Part shown: in pieces, positions 1 to 5,987 of the stretch
How the letters are laid out: each line of letters opens with the position of its first letter
How positions within the stretch are numbered: the first letter of the stretch is position 1
Assembly: GCA_030591305.1 (NCBI GenBank)
Contig: JAUVBI010000153.1
Coordinates: 1-7,567, forward strand
Source: Pseudomonadota bacterium
GTDB taxonomy: Bacteria; Pseudomonadota; Gammaproteobacteria; Pseudomonadales; Halieaceae
Direction: 5' to 3'
DNA length: 7,567 nt
The notes under the pieces: model-generated
The model's database searches: none
Told to the model about the DNA's origin: nothing
The model's input: the letters and a program-made list of their open reading frames with translations, nothing else
Made by a program: the position numbers and the translations under genes

Positions 1-785
1 AAGATGACAAAGGGCGATTTTCCGCCCAGCTCCAGGCTGATGTTTTTAATGTCTCGGGCGGCTATCGCCATAATTTTTGAGCCGGTGGGTACCGAGCCGG
101 TGAAGGCCAACTTATCCACGTCGGGGTGCTCTACCAGAGCCTGCCCAGCCTGGGCGCCCAGACCCGTGACGATGTTCAATACGCCAGCGGGCAAGCCCGC
201 TTCATCGGCAATTTCAGCCAGTGCGAGTGCTGTAAGCGGCGTAATTTCAGAGGGCTTCAAAACCATGGTGCAACCGGCGGCCAGGGCCGGAGCCACTTTC
301 CACGCCGCCATCAGCATGGGAAAGTTCCAGGGGATGATGGCGCCGGCCACACCTATGGGCTCTTTCAACACTTTTGAACTAAAGTCGGGCTCAGGTAATT
401 CAACGGCTTGCTCGCCCGTCTTATCCATCTCCTCAGCCAAACCCGCATAAAACTCGAAGGTACCGGCGGTATCTTCAATATCCCATTTCGCCTCGGGATA
501 GGGCTTGCCGTTGTCCAACACTTCCAACTTTGATAGCTCATCGAGACGGCGGGTAATGATAGCGGCAATTTTACGCAGATAAGCCCCGCGCTCGACACCC
601 GTTAACTTAGGCCAAGGACCCTCATCAAACGCCTGCCGTGCCGCCTTTACTGCCGAATCGATATCCTGAGCATTGCCCGCTGGAACCCGGGCTATCACTT
701 CTTCGCTGGCGGGATTGACCACGACAAAAGTCTGCGCTGATGCGGGTGTCCGCCACTGGCCGTCTATATAATGCTTATCGTTCAT
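1..785 (-). CDS. NAD(P)-dependent aldehyde dehydrogenase, N-terminal part (cut by window edge)
   Basis: This is the first 261 residues of an aldehyde dehydrogenase of the ALDH superfamily, which oxidises an aldehyde to a carboxylic acid with NAD(P)+ in the cytoplasm. Visible landmarks are the IPWNFP motif (about residues 151-156) with the conserved oxyanion Asn154, the cofactor-binding KPSE (177-180), FTGS (228-231) and LELGGKSP (251-258) with the general-base Glu252. The catalytic Cys and the C-terminal half lie beyond the left edge, so activity cannot be judged. The stretch from residue 151 to 180 resembles plant-type betaine aldehyde dehydrogenases (ALDH10) more than E. coli BetB, but the substrate cannot be assigned from this half; other aminoaldehyde or aliphatic aldehydes are equally possible. 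The ATG at 785 is supported by a GAGGAA ribosome site seven bases upstream (793-798 on the complement). It is transcribed divergently from the TetR gene and shares its operator region. Confidence 0.93.
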   Translation of the reverse strand, partial: MNDKHYIDGQWRTPASAQTFVVVNPASEEVIARVPAGNAQDIDSAVKAARQAFDEGPWPKLTGVERGAYLRKIAAIITRRLDELSKLEVLDNGKPYPEAKWDIEDTAGTFEFYAGLAEEMDKTGEQAVELPEPDFSSKVLKEPIGVAGAIIPWNFPMLMAAWKVAPALAAGCTMVLKPSEITPLTALALAEIADEAGLPAGVLNIVTGLGAQAGQALVEHPDVDKLAFTGSVPTGSKIMAIAARDIKNISLELGGKSPFVI

Positions 786-792
786 GCCTTTA

Positions 793-798
793 TTCCTC
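793..798 (-). promoter_or_regulatory. Ribosome binding site of the aldehyde dehydrogenase
   Basis: Read on the minus strand this is GAGGAA, seven bases before the ATG at 785. It fixes the start of the dehydrogenase. Confidence 0.7.
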
Positions 799-829
799 GC
801 CCGCCTCGAAAAGGCGCACTAAAACATAA

Positions 830-847
830 ACCGAAGTATTATTCAAC
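830..847. promoter_or_regulatory. Degenerate second operator copy
   Basis: ACCGAAGTATTATTCAAC matches the perfect palindrome at 852-869 in 13 of 18 positions. It keeps the outer left half ACCGAA and the inner right half TTATTC but has lost the mirror-image GGT end. The two centres are 22 bp apart, about two helical turns, so two dimers could sit on the same DNA face. It is likely a weaker co-operative site or the remains of one; it lies nearer the dehydrogenase and may tune that gene in particular. Confidence 0.45.
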
Positions 848-851
848 TTTA

Positions 852-869
852 ACCGAATAATTATTCGGT
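852..869. promoter_or_regulatory. Perfect 18-bp palindrome, probable TetR-family operator
   Basis: The sequence ACCGAATAATTATTCGGT is identical to its own reverse complement. It lies between the divergent dehydrogenase and TetR genes, 66 bases before the dehydrogenase start and 87 bases before the TetR start, where dimeric TetR-family repressors usually bind. A TetR dimer on a palindrome of this size could block both promoters at once. The sequence shows the palindrome and its place; binding by the adjacent regulator is inferred. Confidence 0.75.
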
Positions 870-956
870 ATATGCAGCGAGCAATTTGCTAGGTAATATC
901 CACCTATCGGGATCATAACCACATCAATAAACTGTACGAGGCACAGCCAAACAGCA

Positions 957-1604
957 ATGACCAATAACATACTTGACGGGCGCGGGAAAAATGCCACCCA
1001 GGCCAGGCGCAAGCCGCTTCAGGCCAGAGCGCTGAAACGCCACGAACAAATTCTGGACATCACAGCCGAGTTGCTGGAAAAAGTGAGCCTGGATGACCTC
1101 ACCACCGTATTAATTTCAAAGAGCCTGAAAATCTCCGTTGGCTCCCTGTATCACTACTTTCCCAATAAAATAGCCATCCTGTATGCCCTGTCACAGCGCT
1201 GGCTGGATGAAGTCACCCTGGCCCTGGATGATATTGACGCAAGACTGGTCGAGGGTGAAAATTTGCAGTACTTTACTGAGTATTGCACCGAGCGTTTAGT
1301 TGAGGTGTACCGCCGTCAACGCGGTATCTTGCATCTGGTGCAGGCGATGTTTTCCATTCCAGAGCTGAGGGAACTGGACGAAGAACACGATGAGCTTATG
1401 ATTCTCAGATTTTGTAACATGTTTATTCGCCTGGGATTTGAACTGGACGGCGAAGAGTTACAACGCATTGCCCGGCTATATCTGGAACTGGTTCATGCCC
1501 TGGCCATTGAAATTGTGGGGGGAAAAGCCCCACAAGCCAGCAAAACTACTGATGACTTGAAGTTTCTGGCCTACTCGCTACTCTCCAAGTACCACACAGC
1601 CTGA
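957..1604 (+). CDS. TetR/AcrR-family transcriptional regulator
   Basis: A 215-residue protein of normal TetR length. An unusually long basic N-terminal arm (residues 1-29, many Arg/Lys) precedes the HTH domain. The helix-turn-helix spans about residues 46-71, with the recognition part SVGSLYHYFPNK (60-71), a typical TetR signature. The C-terminal 140 residues are helical and variable, as expected of the ligand-binding and dimer domain, so the inducer cannot be predicted. It is probably a repressor acting on the palindromes upstream, controlling itself, the sulfotransferase 12 bases downstream and the divergent dehydrogenase. The ATG at 957 has only a poor ribosome site (GAGG at 938-941, 15 bases away), which fits low expression of a repressor; no better in-frame start is apparent. 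It is not an obvious BetI, despite the neighbouring dehydrogenase. Confidence 0.93.
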   Translation: MTNNILDGRGKNATQARRKPLQARALKRHEQILDITAELLEKVSLDDLTTVLISKSLKISVGSLYHYFPNKIAILYALSQRWLDEVTLALDDIDARLVEGENLQYFTEYCTERLVEVYRRQRGILHLVQAMFSIPELRELDEEHDELMILRFCNMFIRLGFELDGEELQRIARLYLELVHALAIEIVGGKAPQASKTTDDLKFLAYSLLSKYHTA

Positions 1605-1610
1605 AGGAAG
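1605..1610 (+). promoter_or_regulatory. Ribosome binding site of the sulfotransferase
   Basis: AGGAAG begins directly after the TGA of the TetR gene and stands six bases before the ATG at 1617. It supports the start and suggests translation from a shared TetR-sulfotransferase transcript. Confidence 0.75.
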
Positions 1611-1616
1611 AATTTC

Positions 1617-3224
1617 ATGAGTAGTGATCTGCCCTCCGATACCCATGGGGAACACGCCAAAGAACTACAGAACCTCTTGAAAGCGGGCTTCGATGAGCTT
1701 GCTCGCGGCAATATTGAGGCGGCCGGGGAGTACTGCCAACGCCTACTCAAAATACAACCCGATCTCGTGCCGGCACATTTTCTGGTAGGCCTGGTGGGGC
1801 TGGAAGCCAAAGATCGAAGAACCGCTTTTAGTGCCTTTCAGTCTGTGGTTAAGCTGGATAAGAATCACGCTGCTGCGTGGGCTCACCTGGCCAAGCTCTA
1901 CATGAGCGAGGGGCAGGTAAATTTGGCCGATGCGGCACTGCGGGAAACTCGCCGCATTCGCCCCACAGACCCGATAGTGCTCGACTTGATAGGTACTACC
2001 CTGTCTCTTATGGGCGAACACGGCGTCGCCCAGGCCTTCTTCGCCAAGGTGAACACCAGCCGACCGGGGCACCCGCCCTATATGCAAAATCTGGCCAACA
2101 ACCTGGTATTTCACGGTGAGACCCAAAAAGCCAACGAGGTCTTCAACGACATAATTAGTATCCAGGCCGACAGTCCACAGGCTCACTGGGGTCTGGCAAG
2201 CTCCCGCAAGGCCGCCGATTCCAATCACATTGAAGACATGCGCAAACTGCTGGCAAAGGGCGGCAAAAACCCCCGAGCCAGGGCATTTTATCTGTATGCC
2301 ATAGGGAAAGAGTGTGAAGACCTACAACAATGGGACGATGCCTTCGAGGCCTTTAGCCAGGGAGCGGCGGCCCGGCGCAGCACCGTTGAGTTCAACGAGA
2401 CTGCAGAAATTGCCATGTTTGAGTCCCTGACGGAACACTATACCGAAGATTGGCTGGGTAACAGTGCGGGGGGCAGCCCCGATGCATCCCCCATCTTCGT
2501 CCTTGGCCAACCGCGAACCGGCACAACCCTGGTAGAACGTATTATCACCGCCCACTCACAGGTACACTCGGCGGGAGAACTACAACAATTCAGCCTGGCC
2601 CTGCGCAGGCTTGGAAAGTATAAAAACCCCAAGCGATTCTCGGCAGAACTCTTTGAAATGGCACAGCAACTGGACGAAAAAAAGATAGCGGCCCTATATC
2701 TACAAACCAGCTCCAAAATGCGCGGTGACACCCCCAGGTTCGTTGACAAACTGCCACAAAACTACCTGATGATCCCCCTGATTCTGAAGGCTTTGCCAAA
2801 TGCGAAAATTGTCCACCTGGTACGCGACCCCATGGATGCCTGCTTCTCAAGCTTCAAACAGTTATTTGCCGATGCCTACCTCCACTCCTATGAGCAGGCG
2901 GAAATGGCCAGACACCACGCCAGATATCAAAAACTGATGGCTACCTGGCGACAGCGTTTTCCCGGACGTTTTTTCGATATCAGCTACGAAGAGACCGCCC
3001 GGGATATCGAGCCCAATGCCCGTGCATTGCTCAATTACCTGGAATTACCCTGGGAAGATGCCTGCCTGGCGTTTTACGCCCAGGACAGTACCGTTGCCAC
3101 CGCCAGCGCAGCACAGGTACGGGAACCGGCCCACACCCGCTCCATAGGGCGCTGGCGACAGTATGAAGAGCAGCTACAACCCATGCTAAAAGTCCTGCAG
3201 TCACAAAACATTCACGTACCATAG
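1617..3224 (+). CDS. TPR-repeat-containing sulfotransferase
   Basis: A 535-residue two-part protein. The N-terminal half (about residues 15-255) is a run of helical tetratricopeptide repeats, for example around 20-50, 51-83, 84-117, 118-151 and 152-185, a scaffold for protein or peptide contacts. The C-terminal half is a PAPS-dependent sulfotransferase (Sulfotransferase_3-like). The 5'-phosphosulfate loop is FVLGQPRTGTTL (294-305) and the 3'-phosphate site is VHLVRDPMDACFSS (399-412), with Arg403 and the conserved Ser near 411. It has no signal peptide or membrane segment, so it should act in the cytoplasm, where PAPS is made. It would transfer sulfate to a hydroxyl of an unknown acceptor: a metabolite, a lipid or a protein tyrosine. 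It is probably co-transcribed with the TetR gene (12-base gap) and lies upstream of the receptor gene. The family is clear; the acceptor is not. Confidence 0.92.
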   Translation: MSSDLPSDTHGEHAKELQNLLKAGFDELARGNIEAAGEYCQRLLKIQPDLVPAHFLVGLVGLEAKDRRTAFSAFQSVVKLDKNHAAAWAHLAKLYMSEGQVNLADAALRETRRIRPTDPIVLDLIGTTLSLMGEHGVAQAFFAKVNTSRPGHPPYMQNLANNLVFHGETQKANEVFNDIISIQADSPQAHWGLASSRKAADSNHIEDMRKLLAKGGKNPRARAFYLYAIGKECEDLQQWDDAFEAFSQGAAARRSTVEFNETAEIAMFESLTEHYTEDWLGNSAGGSPDASPIFVLGQPRTGTTLVERIITAHSQVHSAGELQQFSLALRRLGKYKNPKRFSAELFEMAQQLDEKKIAALYLQTSSKMRGDTPRFVDKLPQNYLMIPLILKALPNAKIVHLVRDPMDACFSSFKQLFADAYLHSYEQAEMARHHARYQKLMATWRQRFPGRFFDISYEETARDIEPNARALLNYLELPWEDACLAFYAQDSTVATASAAQVREPAHTRSIGRWRQYEEQLQPMLKVLQSQNIHVP

Positions 3225-3239
3225 TGACGAACTAAACCG

Positions 3240-3270
3240 CAGACATAACTACACATTAGGGGTATATAAT
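3240..3270 (+). promoter_or_regulatory. Candidate sigma-70 promoter of the TonB-dependent receptor
   Basis: A perfect -10 hexamer TATAAT lies at 3265-3270, with a weak -35 CAGACA at 3240-3245 and a 19-base spacer. It falls just after the sulfotransferase stop and would start transcription near 3277, leaving a leader of about 70 bases. The poor -35 suggests that an activator may be needed. No terminator separates the sulfotransferase from this site, so read-through from upstream is also possible. Confidence 0.45.
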
Positions 3271-3291
3271 TCTCCAGGCCATTTTACTACC

Positions 3292-3313
3292 CTGTAGCTT
3301 ACTATTAGCTCAG
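3292..3313 (+). other. Small hairpin in the receptor leader
   Basis: CTG-T-AGCT pairs with AGCT-CAG around a seven-base loop (3300-3306), giving seven base pairs with one bulged T. It lies downstream of the predicted start of transcription. No T-run follows, so it is not an intrinsic terminator. It may affect mRNA stability or be chance. Confidence 0.3.
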
Positions 3314-3347
3314 TAACGCTCAAAAAAACAACCAGATGGGGATTCCA

Positions 3348-5717
3348 ATGACGCACTATTCGCCACATAAGCAAAAGCAAGCCGCGAGCCGCTCCCGTAA
3401 AAAAACCATGGCACTAGCAATTTCAGCAACCGTTATGGCATCGGCTATAGCCTCACCTGCATGGTCTCAATCACTGGAAGAAGTTATTGTTACAGCCACC
3501 AAGCGCAGCGAGTCTGTGCAGGACGTCCCCCTCGCCATAACTGCTCTGTCCGGCGACTTTATCAGCAAGATGAACCTGAACGACATAAAAGACCTGGTAT
3601 CCTATACGCCAGGCGTAACCGGCAACAGTCAGGACAGCTTCATTGACGCCATTAGCGTTCGGGGTATTCGTACCCAGGATTTCGGTATTGGTGGCGACCC
3701 CTCCTCCGCCTTCTTTAAAAACGATTTATATGAAGGGCGTAACGGTTCCGCTGTAACGAGCTTGTACGATATAGATCGAGCCGAAATATTACGTGGCCCC
3801 CAGGGCTTTTTGTTTGGTCGAAATTCAATTGGCGGTGCGTTTAGTGTTCATACAAAACGCGCTGAAGTGGGTGGTGATTACTCTGGCTACATCGACCTGG
3901 ACGTGGCAGAACGCGACCATTTCGTAACCGAAGGTGCCCTCAACATTCCAGTGAGTGACAACTTTGCCATGCGTGTGGCCGGCTACTACTCAACCGAGGG
4001 GCCATTCGCTAAAAACACCTTCGACGGCGACAAATTAATCGAGCACGACAAATGGGCACTGCGCTGGTCTACCGCCTACGAGCAGGACCGCCTGGCTATC
4101 TACACCACGGCAGAATACGAAACCCGCGAGCAATCCGGTTCTGTTTATCGCGCCATTGACGAAGGTGATATATGGGATACCTTTGATGAGAGTTTCGGCG
4201 GAGTGGAGCTTGGCGGTAACAACGAGCAAATTGACTCAGACCGCACATTTGGTGACCGGGACGATGCCGACATCCTCAGTCTGGGCATGCGCATTGATTA
4301 TGATTTCGATTTTGCGACCCTGACATCCAACACCGGCTATAAAGATCACGATTATCAGTACACGGAAGACTATGATGGTACGCCGTTAAATATCAACACC
4401 TACGGACAGGATCAGGAGGGCGACTACTTCCAGCAGGAACTGCGTCTGACATCCAATAGCGAAGGCGCATTAAGTTGGTATGCCGGTGCCTCCTATTACA
4501 AAGAGACCATTGATACCACTTTCTCCTTTATCGGTGATGAAGACCTGTTCTGCCAGTATTACGGTAACTACTACTACCCCGGCAACGACTTCACCGGCTG
4601 TGAAGACCTTTATAGCTATTACGAATATGATTTCACACCCTCCTCCGACGGAACTCTGACAGAAACGGGCCGCATCAAAGGCGACTATGAAGGCTGGGCC
4701 ACCTACGTCAACGTCGACTACTACATCACGGATAATTTTGATGTTGAATTGGGCGTACGCTATACCAATGACGAAAAAGATTTTCGGATTTCCGTACCAA
4801 ATCCTGAAAGCGAGCTGGGTCCATACTGGGCTTATACATTCGCCACCGACGGCTTTATCAAGGATAAAGAGTCTTGGGATGACACCACATTCCGTGTACT
4901 GGCCAAATGGCGCCCCACGGATGACCGCATGTTTTTTGCCAGCTACACCCAGGGCTTCAAGTCTGGCGGTTTCGGTAGTTTTTGGCTGAGAGATGGTGCC
5001 GGAAATGCGCCTGAATACGGCCAGAAGGGCATTACGCAGGCCGATGGGTTTTTACCCGGCACGTTCAAACCTGAGACCGTTGACTCCTACGAAATCGGCT
5101 ACAAGGACACCTTTTTCGATGGCAATGCCAATGTTGACCTGACCGCCTTTTATTATGAATACGAAGATCTGCAAATTTTGTTCTTCGATGGTGGCGCGTC
5201 CATTGTAGACAACGTGGGGCAAGTGGAAGCGTTTGGTATTGAGGGTTCCATTACTGCCTCTTTGAGCGACAACTTCAACCTCTACCTGACCGCCGGATAC
5301 CTGGATACAGAGGCCACCGACATACAGCAGGTCTGCGATGACCCTGACGACGCCAACGCCTGTGAGGGAAGCTCTCTATTCTGGGCACCTGAGTGGTCTG
5401 CGGCTGCCGTACTGGATGCCCACTTCCCCGTTGGCAATGGCGCAATTACCGGCAGCTTCGAAGTCTTCTGGGAAGACGAGCGCGGCGGCGGCTGGGCCGG
5501 GCTGAGTGAGACCATGATCGACGCGGCTGCCATAGCGGCAGTGCGTGTGGCCTACGAGTCAGATGACAGCTGGTATGTGGAAGCCTACGTAGAAAACGTG
5601 TTTGACGAATTCAAGTGGGACGGCCAGAACAACAATGGTGGCATTCTGCCCTCGCATTTCTTCGGCCCCCAACGCCCCCGCACCGTTGGTATGCGCCTGG
5701 GAGTCACCTGGGACTAG
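3348..5717 (+). CDS. TonB-dependent outer-membrane receptor
   Basis: A 789-residue outer-membrane beta-barrel that should import a scarce ligand using TonB-ExbBD energy. A signal peptide has basic residues up to Lys19, a hydrophobic core (21-35) and a likely cut after AWS (38-40). It is followed by LEEVIVTATKR (43-53, TonB-box-like), a plug domain with SVRGI (103-107) and LRGPQGFLFGRNSIGG (148-163), then a long barrel of aromatic, acidic strands such as RMFFASYTQGFKSGGFG. There is no N-terminal STN signalling domain, so FecA-type sigma signalling is not expected. Two Cys-bracketed segments (402-418 and 663-672) probably form disulfide-closed outer loops. The chain ends in TWD instead of the usual terminal Phe or Trp. 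I chose the ATG at 3348 over the in-frame ATG at 3336 because TGGGGA lies just before it and the earlier one has no ribosome site. The ligand is unknown. Confidence 0.93.
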   Translation: MTHYSPHKQKQAASRSRKKTMALAISATVMASAIASPAWSQSLEEVIVTATKRSESVQDVPLAITALSGDFISKMNLNDIKDLVSYTPGVTGNSQDSFIDAISVRGIRTQDFGIGGDPSSAFFKNDLYEGRNGSAVTSLYDIDRAEILRGPQGFLFGRNSIGGAFSVHTKRAEVGGDYSGYIDLDVAERDHFVTEGALNIPVSDNFAMRVAGYYSTEGPFAKNTFDGDKLIEHDKWALRWSTAYEQDRLAIYTTAEYETREQSGSVYRAIDEGDIWDTFDESFGGVELGGNNEQIDSDRTFGDRDDADILSLGMRIDYDFDFATLTSNTGYKDHDYQYTEDYDGTPLNINTYGQDQEGDYFQQELRLTSNSEGALSWYAGASYYKETIDTTFSFIGDEDLFCQYYGNYYYPGNDFTGCEDLYSYYEYDFTPSSDGTLTETGRIKGDYEGWATYVNVDYYITDNFDVELGVRYTNDEKDFRISVPNPESELGPYWAYTFATDGFIKDKESWDDTTFRVLAKWRPTDDRMFFASYTQGFKSGGFGSFWLRDGAGNAPEYGQKGITQADGFLPGTFKPETVDSYEIGYKDTFFDGNANVDLTAFYYEYEDLQILFFDGGASIVDNVGQVEAFGIEGSITASLSDNFNLYLTAGYLDTEATDIQQVCDDPDDANACEGSSLFWAPEWSAAAVLDAHFPVGNGAITGSFEVFWEDERGGGWAGLSETMIDAAAIAAVRVAYESDDSWYVEAYVENVFDEFKWDGQNNNGGILPSHFFGPQRPRTVGMRLGVTWD

Positions 5718-5738
5718 GCATTTAAAGTACTCGGATTG

Positions 5739-5764
5739 AGGCGCTCTTCGGAGCGCCTTTTTTT
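5739..5764 (+). terminator. Intrinsic terminator with UUCG tetraloop
   Basis: AGGCGCTC (5739-5746) and GAGCGCCT (5751-5758) form a perfect eight-base-pair stem closed by the very stable c(UUCG)g loop and run into seven T residues (5758-5764). It stands 21 bases after the receptor stop codon and insulates the downstream RHS gene. Confidence 0.95.
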
Positions 5765-5770
5765 ATGGGC

Positions 5771-5815
5771 GTTTTTAACTCTTGGATCGTGTCCGGGAAA
5801 GCAGTCATTAAAAAC
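5771..5815. repeat. AT-rich inverted repeat, 8-bp arms
   Basis: GTTTTTAA (5771-5778) is matched by TTAAAAAC (5808-5815), with 29 bases between. The arms are perfect but short and low in complexity. The repeat lies between the terminator and the RHS promoter; it could be a protein site or chance. Confidence 0.3.
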
Positions 5816-5831
5816 ACTCATTTGCGCCACT

Positions 5832-5841
5832 TTTGATCAAA
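5832..5841. other. Palindrome TTTGATCAAA upstream of the RHS promoter
   Basis: A perfect 10-bp palindrome ends 13 bases before the proposed -35 of the RHS gene, a usual place for an activator site. It is too short to assign to a regulator, and a palindrome of this length can occur by chance. Confidence 0.25.
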
Positions 5842-5854
5842 TATAAGCATTCGA

Positions 5855-5883
5855 TTGGCAGCCCCTCTTCTTTTTACTAGGAT
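5855..5883 (+). promoter_or_regulatory. Candidate sigma-70 promoter of the RHS gene
   Basis: TTGGCA (5855-5860, five of six consensus bases) and TAGGAT (5878-5883, four of six) are separated by the optimal 17 bases. Transcription would begin near 5890 and give a leader of about 98 bases before the RHS start. The sequence shows only hexamer and spacing agreement. Confidence 0.5.
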
Positions 5884-5900
5884 TCAATCTCCAGCAGAAC

Positions 5901-5962
5901 AACGCCCAAGGAAGGGCGATGACGCAACACGTGGTGGCGAACTAAACGCTCACGGTGGCGTT
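5901..5962 (+). other. Leader with competing hairpins and a 21-bp-spaced direct repeat
   Basis: Several pairings in this part of the leader cannot all form together: AACGCC (5901-5906) with GGCGTT (5957-5962), CGCCC (5903-5907) with GGGCG (5914-5918), AACGC (5945-5949) with GCGTT (5958-5962), and GTGGCG (5934-5939) with CGC-t-CAC (5947-5953). GGTGGCG also occurs twice (5933-5939 and 5954-5960). It could be a structured regulatory leader or a paired protein site. I recognise no known riboswitch class in it. Confidence 0.35.
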
Positions 5963-5974
5963 CTCATTATTTCA

Positions 5975-5981
5975 AGGAGAG
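5975..5981 (+). promoter_or_regulatory. Ribosome binding site of the RHS gene
   Basis: AAGGAGA is a near-perfect Shine-Dalgarno core six bases before the ATG at 5988. It implies efficient translation and fixes the start. Confidence 0.85.
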
Positions 5982-5987
5982 ATAAAC

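Noticed and set aside
4..450. Open frame on the plus strand across the first 450 bases
   Set aside because: It is the antisense shadow of the aldehyde dehydrogenase, whose minus-strand frame has clear ALDH motifs and is open across 1-785.
1..1604. Glycine betaine (bet) operon with BetI regulator and BetB
   Set aside because: The dehydrogenase is only half seen and resembles plant-type BADH, the TetR protein lacks BetI-like sequence, and no betA or transporter is present.
1743..2228. 161-codon minus-strand open frame inside the sulfotransferase
   Set aside because: It has no recognisable domain or ribosome site and lies fully opposite the TPR coding sequence, which has clear repeat periodicity.
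3225..3335. Terminator between sulfotransferase and receptor
   Set aside because: The only hairpin (3292-3313) is weak and has no T-run; the A-run at 3322-3328 is on the wrong strand for a plus-strand terminator.
5901..5965. Class-I c-di-GMP (GEMM) riboswitch, suggested by GACGCAA and the following hairpin
   Set aside because: The GNRA loop/receptor and the GGTAGNNAGC-like part of the consensus are missing; one heptamer is not enough.
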